Shown here one piece after another: positions 1-6,202 of a stretch of 12,850 nt of DNA. The position numbers and the translations under genes are program-made. Position 1 is the first letter of the stretch, and the number at the start of each line of letters is the position of its first letter. Source of the DNA: Bryobacteraceae bacterium (GTDB taxonomy: Bacteria; Acidobacteriota; Terriglobia; Bryobacterales; Bryobacteraceae); assembly GCA_030039005.1 (NCBI GenBank), contig JASHQT010000150.1, forward strand, positions 1 through 12,850, read 5' to 3'. The notes below the pieces were generated by a model. That model was not told the origin of the DNA. It made no database searches and saw only the letters and a list, made by a program, of their open reading frames with translations.

Positions 1-200
1 TAGAAGACTCAGTAAATTGAGGTCCGTCGTCCACACGGATGTCCACATGGAAACACTTTGGGCGATTCCACCATCCAGACAATGCGATGCTATTCGGTGC
101 TAGCTATCCGCGGAGCACGTCCCCCAAGAACTTGAGAGCCAATAGTTTGCGCCGCACTCGAAACCATTCCTTCCTAATCTATCCTCCTGGATTCGGACTA
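1..200. other. Non-coding flank, probable end of an integrated element
   Basis: No convincing gene was found in this stretch on either strand: the short open frames show no recognisable motif and no good ribosome binding site. By hand count, 1-180 is close to 51% G+C, clearly below the roughly 60% or more of the genes to the right. It ends exactly where homology to a tRNA-Ala begins at 201. If that tRNA fragment is the distal attachment site of an integrative element, then by the usual geometry the element lies on this left side and the older chromosome begins at about 201. No integrase or transposase relic is visible in the 200 bases available. Confidence 0.4.
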
Positions 201-245
201 ATGGCATGGAAGAGGTCGTGAGTTCGAATCTCACCAGGTCCACCA
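201..245 (+). pseudogene. 3' half of tRNA-Ala(GGC), truncated at the anticodon loop (attachment-site remnant)
   Basis: The sequence matches a tRNA from position 32 to the CCA end: anticodon loop ATGGCAT (201-207, anticodon GGC), 3' strand of the anticodon stem GGAAG (208-212), variable loop AGGTC (213-217), T stem GTGAG/CTCAC (218-222 with 230-234) around loop TTCGAAT, acceptor strand CAGGTCC (235-241), discriminator A242, and encoded CCA (243-245). U70 in the acceptor strand and A73 are the alanine identity signals (G3:U70 pair). The 5' strand of the anticodon stem should read CTTCC at 196-200, but GACTA is there, and no D arm or 5' acceptor strand occurs in 1-200. It therefore cannot make a tRNA. 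Tyrosine-recombinase elements often cross over in the anticodon loop and leave just such a 3' fragment at the far end of the element. Confidence 0.8.
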
Positions 246-320
246 AATCCCACCAAGATGCCCAGTTCAAAATCGAAGCTGAGGGGCGGTTCGTTCTTTC
301 GAGCGCTCGGCAATAGCGCT

Positions 321-341
321 GCATGCAGCTGCATGCAGCTG
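321..341. repeat. Tandem 10-bp repeat forming a 16-bp perfect palindrome
   Basis: The unit GCATGCAGCT occurs twice in direct tandem (321-330 and 331-340). Because the unit is built from short palindromes, CAGCTGCATGCAGCTG at 326-341 is its own reverse complement. It lies about 50-70 bp before the dehydrogenase start and abuts a weak -35-like hexamer at 342. It could be a dimeric regulator site, a cruciform-forming sequence or simply a slippage product; nothing in the window distinguishes these. Confidence 0.5.
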
Positions 342-368
342 TTGCTCCCCCGCAGGCCAGGTTATAAA
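342..368 (+). promoter_or_regulatory. Weak sigma70-like promoter candidate for the PQQ dehydrogenase
   Basis: TTGCTC (342-347) and TATAAA (363-368) resemble -35 and -10 boxes, but the 15-bp spacer is shorter than the preferred 17. A start near 375 would leave a leader of only about 15-35 nt before the dehydrogenase Met codons at 390, 408 and 411. It is the best candidate seen between the tRNA remnant and the gene, but the match is marginal. Confidence 0.22.
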
Positions 369-389
369 CTGGACGCGTCGCCCAGCTAA

Positions 390-2540
390 ATGTCGCTGAG
401 CCAGGCCATGATGAGACGAAACGTTCTGTTCCACATTTTGATTCCGGCGGGCATGGCTGCGTCCGGCCTGTCGGCCTACGCTCAAAGCGCTCCCACGTTC
501 ACCGCCGAACAAGCCACGGCGGGCAAATCGGCCTACGCGCAAAATTGCGCCGGATGCCACGGCGATAATCTCGACGATGGCCAATTCGCGCCCCCGCTGA
601 AGGGAACGGGCTTTACCGCGCAGTGGGGCGGGAAGAGCGTCGGCGAGCTGTTCACATACCTCAGTACCAAGATGCCGCCCAGCAACGCGGGCGGGCTCGG
701 CGATGCGACCTACCAACAAATTGCGGCCTTCATTCTACAGACAAACAATGTTCCACTGGATGCCAAGAACATTGCCAGTGGCGCACCCTCAGCTTCCCCG
801 CGGCGATCGGGCGCGCCTGCGACCAACTCACCGGGCGGCGGACTGTCGCCTTACGCAAGCCTGATTCCCGCCCCGGCGAAGCCCAATCCGCTCGACAAGC
901 TCACCCCCGTGACCGACGCCGAGTTGCAAAGCCCTCCGGCGGGTGAATGGCTCACTTGGCGCCGCACCTATGATGACCAGGGGTTCAGCCCGCTGAAGCA
1001 GATTAATAAGTCGAATGTCGGGCAATTACGGTTAGCGTGGAGCTGGTCGTTGTGGCCGGGCGCGAACGAAAATACGCCGCTGGTGCACGACGGCGTGATC
1101 TTCGTCCATAGCTCGGGCGATCACTTGCAGGCGCTCGACGCCGTCACAGGCGACTTGCTGTGGGAGTATTCGCGCGAATTGCCGAAACCAAAGACCGGCT
1201 TTTTGAACCTGGTGAAGCGCAATACGGCGATTTACGGCAATCATATTGTGGTCGAGACCTCGGATCTGCATGTCGTCGCGCTCGACATAAAGACCGGCGA
1301 CGTCGCCTGGGATCACGAAGTGGTAAATCGTGAGGAAAATCCGCGCGTCATGATGACCGGCGGACCGCTCGCGGCCAAGGGCAAGGTTTTCGTGGGAACT
1401 GTGGGCCAGGCGCCCGGCGGAAATATGATCGTGGCGCTGGATGCGGAAACAGGCAAGGAAGCCTGGCGCTTTTACACCATCGCGCGCCCGGACGAGCCGG
1501 GCGGAAATAGCTGGAACGGCGTGCCGCTCGAGAAGCGCAACGGCGGCTCGGTATGGACGGCGGGAAGCTACGATCCCGCGCTGAACCTGGTGTTCTTCGG
1601 CGTCGCGCAGACTTATGACACGGGCCCCTATGTTCACCGCTCGAAGGATCCGGCCGTTAACAATGACCTGCTGTACACGGACAGCACGCTGGCATTCGAT
1701 CCCGATACAGGAAAACTCAAGTGGCATTTCCAGCACGTCCCGAACGACCAGTGGGACCTGGACTGGGCGTTTGAGCGGCAGCTCATCAATATGCCGGTCA
1801 AGGGACAGAACCAGCGTGTCGTTCTCACGGCGGGCAAAGAGGCCATCTACGATGCCCTGGATGCGGCTACCGGCAAGTATGATTTTTCGTTCGACATCGG
1901 CATTCAAAACGTGGTGACGGCCATAGATCCGGTGACGGGCGCCAAAACAATTAATCATCAAGTTGTCATTGGCGACGGCGAGACGAAGACCGTTTGCCCG
2001 CACGCGGGCGGAGCCAAGAGCTGGATTCCGGCCTCGTTGAATCCGGAAAGCAAGATCCTGTATGTGCCGCTAGTCGAGTCCTGCATGGATCTGATTCCTG
2101 TGGGACCCGGCGAACGCGGTGGGCTGTCGTCCGGGGTGCGTTTCACCATCCGGCCCAGGCTCGATAGCGACGGCAAGTACGGCCGTTTGGAAGCCATCAA
2201 CATCGAAACGCGCAAGCCGGTTTGGATTGACCGCGAGCGTGCGCCGCAAACCACGGGTGCGCTCGATACCGCCGGCGGCGTGGTGTTCAACGGCTCGCTC
2301 GACCGTTACATCCGCGCTTACGACGATTCCAACGGCAAAGTGCTGTGGGAGGCGCGACTCAATGATGTTCCTAGCTCGTGCCCGATCACATATAGCGTAA
2401 ACGGCAAGCAGTACTTGGCCGTGGTGGTCGGCAACGGCGGCGCGCACGCGATCACCTGGCCGCCATTGGTGCCTGAGATCAAGAATCCATCGGGCGGCGG
2501 TGCGCAACTCTGGGTGTTCGAACTGCCGTCGACTAAGTAG
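390..2540 (+). CDS. Periplasmic PQQ-dependent dehydrogenase with N-terminal cytochrome c domain
   Basis: This 716-aa quinoprotein probably oxidises an alcohol, sugar or related polyol in the periplasm and passes electrons through its own haem to the respiratory chain. Met codons at residues 1, 7 and 8 (390, 408, 411) compete as starts. None has a strong Shine-Dalgarno; a start at 7 or 8 gives the more normal signal peptide (MRRNVLFHILIPAG...), with likely cleavage after A-Y-A near residue 31. The haem-c motif CAGCH is at 53-57, with a probable axial Met at 95 (KMPPS). A Pro/Ser/Gly-rich linker (about 130-165) leads to an eight-bladed propeller (about 185-715) with repeated blade motifs such as AxDxxTGxxxW. 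WDLDW at 455-459 carries the Asp expected as catalytic base (D456). The adjacent Cys-Cys pair of methanol and type I/II alcohol dehydrogenases is absent. The cytochrome is N-terminal rather than C-terminal as in type II alcohol dehydrogenases. The substrate cannot be assigned. Its 3' end overlaps the convergent aconitase X small-subunit gene by 8 bp. Confidence 0.92.
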   Translation: MSLSQAMMRRNVLFHILIPAGMAASGLSAYAQSAPTFTAEQATAGKSAYAQNCAGCHGDNLDDGQFAPPLKGTGFTAQWGGKSVGELFTYLSTKMPPSNAGGLGDATYQQIAAFILQTNNVPLDAKNIASGAPSASPRRSGAPATNSPGGGLSPYASLIPAPAKPNPLDKLTPVTDAELQSPPAGEWLTWRRTYDDQGFSPLKQINKSNVGQLRLAWSWSLWPGANENTPLVHDGVIFVHSSGDHLQALDAVTGDLLWEYSRELPKPKTGFLNLVKRNTAIYGNHIVVETSDLHVVALDIKTGDVAWDHEVVNREENPRVMMTGGPLAAKGKVFVGTVGQAPGGNMIVALDAETGKEAWRFYTIARPDEPGGNSWNGVPLEKRNGGSVWTAGSYDPALNLVFFGVAQTYDTGPYVHRSKDPAVNNDLLYTDSTLAFDPDTGKLKWHFQHVPNDQWDLDWAFERQLINMPVKGQNQRVVLTAGKEAIYDALDAATGKYDFSFDIGIQNVVTAIDPVTGAKTINHQVVIGDGETKTVCPHAGGAKSWIPASLNPESKILYVPLVESCMDLIPVGPGERGGLSSGVRFTIRPRLDSDGKYGRLEAINIETRKPVWIDRERAPQTTGALDTAGGVVFNGSLDRYIRAYDDSNGKVLWEARLNDVPSSCPITYSVNGKQYLAVVVGNGGAHAITWPPLVPEIKNPSGGGAQLWVFELPSTK

Positions 2541-2973
2541 CGCGCTTGGTGATTTCCACCAGTCCGCTGTCGCCATCCACCTTCACCCAATCGCCGGTTT
2601 CGATGATCGCGAGCGGGTCTTGGTCGAGTTCCGTGACTGCGGGGACACGGGTCACCACTGCGCCAAGGGCGATTTTGGTGGTCATTTTGTTAAAAACCAT
2701 CGCCAGCGGCGCAGATTTTGTGAAGCGCGTCATGTGAAACGCGTTGGACCAACCGGACGATCCCTTCGCGCCAGGAAATACCAGCACCTTATCTTTGAAG
2801 CTTTGCCCGTACAGCTCATGCCGCGTTTCAATGATGGTTCCAGTCATCGGGTCGATGCCGCCCCATCCGGAGATGGTTTCGCGCGTGACCAGAGCCTCGC
2901 CTTCAGCGCAGCCACCCACGATGCCGCGGCCGCGCAGGACGATTTTCTTTGGCGTGACGGTTGCCGCGCTCAT
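2533..2973 (-). CDS. Aconitase X small subunit (DUF126 swivel domain)
   Basis: This 146-aa protein is the small, swivelling domain of a two-subunit aconitase X hydro-lyase. The pattern fits the family: an N-terminal VLRGRGIVGGCAEGEALV strand region (about 12-29), GGIDPMTGTI (about 38-47), the Ser-rich active-site loop FPGAKGSSGWS (about 66-76), and NKMTTKIALGAVVTRVP further on. The C-terminal half is a small beta barrel ending in GDWVKVDGDSG. Its ATG overlaps the stop of the large subunit (ATGA on the minus strand, 2970-2973), the expected arrangement for obligate heterodimer partners made in equal amounts. Characterised relatives are cis-3-hydroxy-L-proline dehydratase (bacteria) and phosphomevalonate dehydratase (archaea). 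The substrate here cannot be read from the sequence. The active-site loop reads GSSGWS, whereas the archaeal form as I recall it is closer to GSSxGS. Confidence 0.9.
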   Translation of the reverse strand: MSAATVTPKKIVLRGRGIVGGCAEGEALVTRETISGWGGIDPMTGTIIETRHELYGQSFKDKVLVFPGAKGSSGWSNAFHMTRFTKSAPLAMVFNKMTTKIALGAVVTRVPAVTELDQDPLAIIETGDWVKVDGDSGLVEITKRAT

Positions 2974-4256
2974 CGCAGTTCTCCACTCCAGCGGCCGGTC
3001 AAAGCGGCGTTAATGCAATCTTTCGTGGCGCCGAACCAAGCCTGAACGCCGGTCATCGCGGGCAGATAATGGACCTGCTTAGCCGAATCGACCGCCGCAA
3101 CCTTGGTGCCCTTGGGAACCGCGCGTGCGATGGAGGAGCAGGTGTCGGTCATGACGATGGCGCCGGCGGCTTCGATGATTTTGGTAAATCCGATGAGATC
3201 GGCCTCCGCCTTCACCGCGCGCGAAGTAAACATCCACAAGTGCGTTTTGATCCTCTTGCCCTCGAGCAGACCCGCGACCTCACGAAACTGTTCCAGTGAG
3301 GCGTGCGGGCAGCCGAGCATCACGTAATCCACATCGAGATCGCGGCCATTAGCATTCAAAACATCATAGACATGCCGGCGTTCGTCGGCCCCATAGCGCA
3401 TCGTGATCCGGGGCCCCCGCCCGCCCAGGGCCATTTCCAAAGTATCGGCCTCCGGCGTGACGCCGACCATGTGATACATCTCGACGCCGCCCGAGGACGC
3501 CGCGGCAGCGCCCAAATGTTTGTGGCGCAGCGGATCGGCCCCGCGAATCGCGCCGGTGATTACGGGAATTTCCTCTTCCACCGCCTCGCCGATAAAATAC
3601 CCCAGCATGCCCCAATCCATCACGCTGTCTACCGGCGTTTCGACTTCGATGCGATGCGTGGCGCGGCGATATTCATCGCGATGAAAGCCCCAGTCCGGAA
3701 TTTTTCCGGTCAGCATGGCTGCGCTGGTGCTTTCGCGGCCTTCGGTATTGGTGCGCGCGCCGATTACCGAGTTGCAGTAGACCACGGCCGACGATTCCAT
3801 CCAGGCGCAGTGCTCGCCCTTCGCCGGAAAATTGCCCGCCAGGTACGGCGTGCAGGTTTTCATGATTTGGACGCCGTGACGCGCGAGGGCGGCCTCGTCC
3901 GCGCGCTGGTGCTCCATGGCCTCGCGCGACATCCCGAGCTCGGCCCAATGATTCAAGTCCATGCCGCCCTGGAGATGGCAACAATTCCCGGCCGCGGCCG
4001 GCACGGAGAGGATTTCGCCCGCGTCCAGATCGTAAAGGGAAAACACCGCCTCAAAGCTTCCGTCGCCCGAATGGTCTTCGAAGTATTTTTGCAGAAACAG
4101 CGTGGAAGACCCGGGGACGCCCGCGACGTTTTTCGTATCCACGAAGCGCTCCGCACCCAAGGCCTCGGCATAGCGCCCCAACAATTCCATGGCTTTTTGT
4201 TTGGCGGGCCCGCCGGCGCCGTCCAGCATAGCCTTCTCGTCGTCAGTCAAGATCAT
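2970..4256 (-). CDS. Aconitase X large catalytic subunit (DUF521)
   Basis: This 428-aa, full-length protein is the catalytic chain of aconitase X, a cytoplasmic Fe- or Fe-S-dependent dehydratase. Family signatures, in order: LTDDEKAMLDG at the N-terminus (3-13), which supports the ATG at 4256; NCCHLQGG (91-98); CTPYLAGNFPAKGEHC (135-150), running into AWMESSAVVYCNS and GARTNTEG (151-173); MLGCPHASLEQ (313-323); and a C-terminal TDTCSSIA (371-378) and CINAALTGRW (414-423). Cysteines at 92, 93, 135, 150, 161, 316 and 373 include the likely metal or cluster ligands. The start overlaps the stop of the upstream 138-aa gene (ATGA at 4253-4256); AAAGG lies directly against the ATG, too close for a normal Shine-Dalgarno, so translation probably depends on coupling. 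Known bacterial members dehydrate cis-3-hydroxy-L-proline to pyrroline-2-carboxylate. That is only a candidate role here, because none of the usual hydroxyproline genes is visible. Confidence 0.92.
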   Translation of the reverse strand: MILTDDEKAMLDGAGGPAKQKAMELLGRYAEALGAERFVDTKNVAGVPGSSTLFLQKYFEDHSGDGSFEAVFSLYDLDAGEILSVPAAAGNCCHLQGGMDLNHWAELGMSREAMEHQRADEAALARHGVQIMKTCTPYLAGNFPAKGEHCAWMESSAVVYCNSVIGARTNTEGRESTSAAMLTGKIPDWGFHRDEYRRATHRIEVETPVDSVMDWGMLGYFIGEAVEEEIPVITGAIRGADPLRHKHLGAAAASSGGVEMYHMVGVTPEADTLEMALGGRGPRITMRYGADERRHVYDVLNANGRDLDVDYVMLGCPHASLEQFREVAGLLEGKRIKTHLWMFTSRAVKAEADLIGFTKIIEAAGAIVMTDTCSSIARAVPKGTKVAAVDSAKQVHYLPAMTGVQAWFGATKDCINAALTGRWSGELR

Positions 4257-4669
4257 CCTTTACTATTGTGCTCCATCAAGCCGCTGACTCCGTCGATGAT
4301 GTTCACCGCCGCGGCCCACAGGAATCGGATGCCGAGAAAGACGCCCAGGATCAACTGGAAACCGAACCATGCGTCCAACCCGATCAGTGCCGCCGCAGCG
4401 AACAGGCATGCGATTCCCTGCCGCAGACTGCGTTTCGCGGCAGGCCGTCCGTGGAACCTTTCGTAGATCTCGGGGTCATGAAACATCCCGGCCACTCGGC
4501 CGCTCGAATCCAAAATCTGGCAGCCCAGTCCCGATACGGCCGCGACCTTCTCGCGCGCGTGGCGTTCGGCGCCGGCCAGACTATCGAAGATGAGCGGAGC
4601 GTCCTGCCCCTCGCACATGCGCATGGTCTGGACGTCGAAATGGAACACGGCGTATTGCGATTCGGTCAT
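4253..4669 (-). CDS. Small membrane protein of unknown function, coupled to aconitase X
   Basis: I do not recognise this 138-aa protein. Residues 1-80 form a soluble domain (YAVFHFDVQTM..., then PLIFDSLAGAERHAREKV and GLGCQILDSSGR), looking like a small alpha/beta fold. Residues about 84-104 and 106-126 are two hydrophobic, Ala/Leu/Trp-rich membrane segments separated by very little, so they should form a helical hairpin with both ends on the same face. The ATG at 4669 is preferred: the open frame runs on to 5005, but that part overlaps the antiporter gene and has an Arg/His-rich out-of-frame composition. GGGGG a few bases upstream is a weak ribosome binding site. The stop overlaps the aconitase X large-subunit start (ATGA), and the antiporter ends 53 bp upstream. 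The tight coupling suggests a job linked to the enzyme or its substrate, but no function should be assigned. Confidence 0.72.
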   Translation of the reverse strand: MTESQYAVFHFDVQTMRMCEGQDAPLIFDSLAGAERHAREKVAAVSGLGCQILDSSGRVAGMFHDPEIYERFHGRPAAKRSLRQGIACLFAAAALIGLDAWFGFQLILGVFLGIRFLWAAAVNIIDGVSGLMEHNSKG

Positions 4670-4722
4670 GGCCGGCCCCCAGTAGGTGGCGCGTCTGGTG
4701 GATTTGGCTTGCGGCCCGGGAG

Positions 4723-5919
4723 TCATGCGGCGGCGGGCTGGCGATTGGCAAGCGCCACAAGGGGCATCGTCATGAAAGTAGTAACCAGAGCCATCAAAAT
4801 CATCATGGAGAACAGCGTCGGTGAGATCATCCTGCGATCCAGCCCGATATTCAAGATCACCAGTTCCACTAGGCCGCGCGTGTTGACCAGGGCGCCCACG
4901 GTGAACGAATCGCGCCAAGGCAGGCCGCGCGCACGCAACGCGAAAGCGCACCCGAACAGCTTGCCGAAAATCGCAACGGCGATGATGGCGGCGCAATACG
5001 CCCAAAGCAGCGGTCCGGAAATGAGCCCGATGCTGGTGCGGAGGCCGGTAAAAGCGAAAAATAGCGGCAGGAGAAGCGCGCCGGTGACGGGCTCCACGAC
5101 CTTAGCGAACCCCGCATCGCGCGGCATGGCCAAGCCGGCCACGAAAGCTCCGAATAGTGCGTGCACGCCGAGGGCCTCGGTGGCGAAACTGGAAAGGAGC
5201 AGTACCAGCATAGCGTCGGCGAAGCGCGGAGCGCGGCGCCTGAGCAGCGGGCGCGCTCCATAGAACATGATGGCGCCGTACAAAGCCAGACCCACCACCG
5301 ATCTCAGCCAAGCCGTGGCGGATGCGGCGAGCAGCAACGCGACAAAGCTCCAGGCCGCGACGTCATCTACCGCGGCGCAGGAAATCGCGATGCTGCCGGC
5401 GCGCGAATGGAGCATCCCGCTTTCGGTGAGAATGCGGGCCAGGACGGGAAATGCCGTAATGCTGATGGCGGCCGCCATGAACAGCACGAACGCCGGAAGC
5501 GGGACATCGCTATGCAAGTCGCGATGCAGCGGAAACGCCAGCAAGCTCCCCAACAGAAAAGGCGCTAGCATGCTGGCGCTGCTGGCGGCAGTGGCCAAGC
5601 CCCGCAGTCCGGGAGTATCGCGCGGCCGCACCTCCGTTCCCACCACGAAAAGAAACAGAACGAGCCCGATTTGGCTCAGCACGTTGAGACCGCCGAGGCC
5701 GTTCGCCGGAAATAAGTTTGCGAACGTTCCCGGCGCCACCCGCCCGAAGAGCGAAGGGCCCAGCAGGATTCCAGCGGTCATCTCGCCGACCACGCGCGGC
5801 TGTCCGATGTGCTGGAACACAGCGCCCACAAGGCGGGCTACCGCCAGGACGACAACGATCTGCAGAAGTAGTAGCTGGAGGGTTGGAATAGAGACAGGAT
5901 AGCCTAGCAGGTGGATCAG
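4723..5919 (-). CDS. Cation/proton antiporter, CPA2 family (Na+/H+ or K+/H+ exchanger domain)
   Basis: This inner-membrane antiporter exchanges protons for Na+ or K+. Counting from the first ordinary start (GTG, 5829), motifs are QPRVVGEMTAGILLGPS (10-26), the unwound-helix segment ISITAFPVLARIL (122-134), the ion-binding Asp pair AVDDVAAW (D155, D156), FGAFVAGLAMPRD (226-238), GLRTS (262-266) and NTRGLVELVILNIGLD (316-331). The GTG start would remove the first family helix. That helix is encoded immediately upstream and in frame (LQLLLLQIVVVLAVARLVGAV), but there is no ATG, GTG or TTG between 5830 and the in-frame stop at 6001-6003. I therefore take CTG at 5917-5919, preceded by GAAGAG with a 5-nt spacer and overlapping the upstream stop as CTGA, giving 398 aa. 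ATT at 5887-5889 is an alternative. The protein ends after the membrane domain: no TrkA-N/RCK regulatory domain follows. Confidence 0.85.
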   Translation of the reverse strand: MIHLLGYPVSIPTLQLLLLQIVVVLAVARLVGAVFQHIGQPRVVGEMTAGILLGPSLFGRVAPGTFANLFPANGLGGLNVLSQIGLVLFLFVVGTEVRPRDTPGLRGLATAASSASMLAPFLLGSLLAFPLHRDLHSDVPLPAFVLFMAAAISITAFPVLARILTESGMLHSRAGSIAISCAAVDDVAAWSFVALLLAASATAWLRSVVGLALYGAIMFYGARPLLRRRAPRFADAMLVLLLSSFATEALGVHALFGAFVAGLAMPRDAGFAKVVEPVTGALLLPLFFAFTGLRTSIGLISGPLLWAYCAAIIAVAIFGKLFGCAFALRARGLPWRDSFTVGALVNTRGLVELVILNIGLDRRMISPTLFSMMILMALVTTFMTMPLVALANRQPAAA

Positions 5920-6167
5920 CCGCGCTCTTCGAGATGCTTTAACCGCGCATCCAGGACTTCCTCGACGCGCCGAAGCTCGGCGCGCCAGAGATCGCGCATG
6001 TCATCGAAGCGCTTGTCGACCATGTCGAAACGTTTGTCCATGGCCTCAAATTTGGAATCCTGTTTGTCAAAACGGGCATTAATATAGGCAATGACAAAGC
6101 CGATCAGCGCGGCATTGAATAGCATCGGGATGCCGAGCGCGATGTAGAGCTGTTCGTTGGTCACCAA
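5916..6167 (-). CDS. Small membrane-anchored coiled-coil protein
   Basis: This 83-aa protein has one N-terminal membrane segment (about residues 7-28, LYIALGIPMLFNAALIGFVI) followed by a charged, heptad-patterned helix (about 32-81) with repeated DKRFD units (MDKRFDMVDKRFDDM) and an ending rich in Glu, Leu and Arg. It probably sits in the inner membrane with a long cytoplasmic coiled coil and self-associates. The start is TTG (6165-6167), with GGAG about 10 nt upstream; GTG at 6162-6164 is the next codon and fits the site less well. It begins 35 bp after the oxidoreductase stop, and its own stop overlaps the proposed CTG start of the antiporter. It may be an accessory or assembly factor for the antiporter; this is inference from position only. 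Confidence 0.7.
   Translation of the reverse strand: MVTNEQLYIALGIPMLFNAALIGFVIAYINARFDKQDSKFEAMDKRFDMVDKRFDDMRDLWRAELRRVEEVLDARLKHLEERG
5925..5930 (-). promoter_or_regulatory. Shine-Dalgarno supporting a CTG start of the antiporter
   Basis: On the minus strand GAAGAG is followed by the 5-nt spacer CGCGG and then CTG (5919-5917), which overlaps the TGA of the upstream small gene. The spacing is normal for a ribosome binding site and no conventional start codon lies in this frame here. The hexamer also codes for Glu-Glu near the C-terminus of the upstream protein, so it may be coincidental. Confidence 0.4.
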
Positions 6168-6202
6168 AGAATAGATGCTCCGAATAGTTTATTTTCTCAT
6201 AA

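Noticed and set aside
1..245. tRNA-Ala interrupted by an intron rather than truncated
   Set aside because: The base before the 3' half is A, not the terminal G of a group I intron, and no group I core is apparent; the 5' exon is not in the window, so an attachment scar is simpler. A distant 5' exon cannot be strictly excluded.
100..324. 74-aa minus-strand open frame across the tRNA remnant
   Set aside because: The segment reading VRFELTTSSMP is the reverse translation of the tRNA 3' half, a known source of false proteins; the rest has no motif.
1032..2003. 323-aa minus-strand open frame opposite the PQQ dehydrogenase
   Set aside because: It is rich in Arg, His and Ala with no motif, and lies opposite a gene with clear catalytic and propeller signatures: a high-GC shadow.
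2547..2561. TGGTG-ATTTC-CACCA hairpin as a terminator after the PQQ dehydrogenase
   Set aside because: The stem has only 5 bp, no T-run follows, and it lies within the end of the convergent coding sequence.
3303..4466. 387-aa plus-strand open frame opposite the aconitase X large subunit
   Set aside because: Composition is that of an antisense shadow, while the minus strand carries intact family signatures.
4670..5005. N-terminal extension of the 138-aa membrane protein to 5005
   Set aside because: It would overlap the antiporter gene out of frame and has shadow composition; ATG 4669 is a better start.
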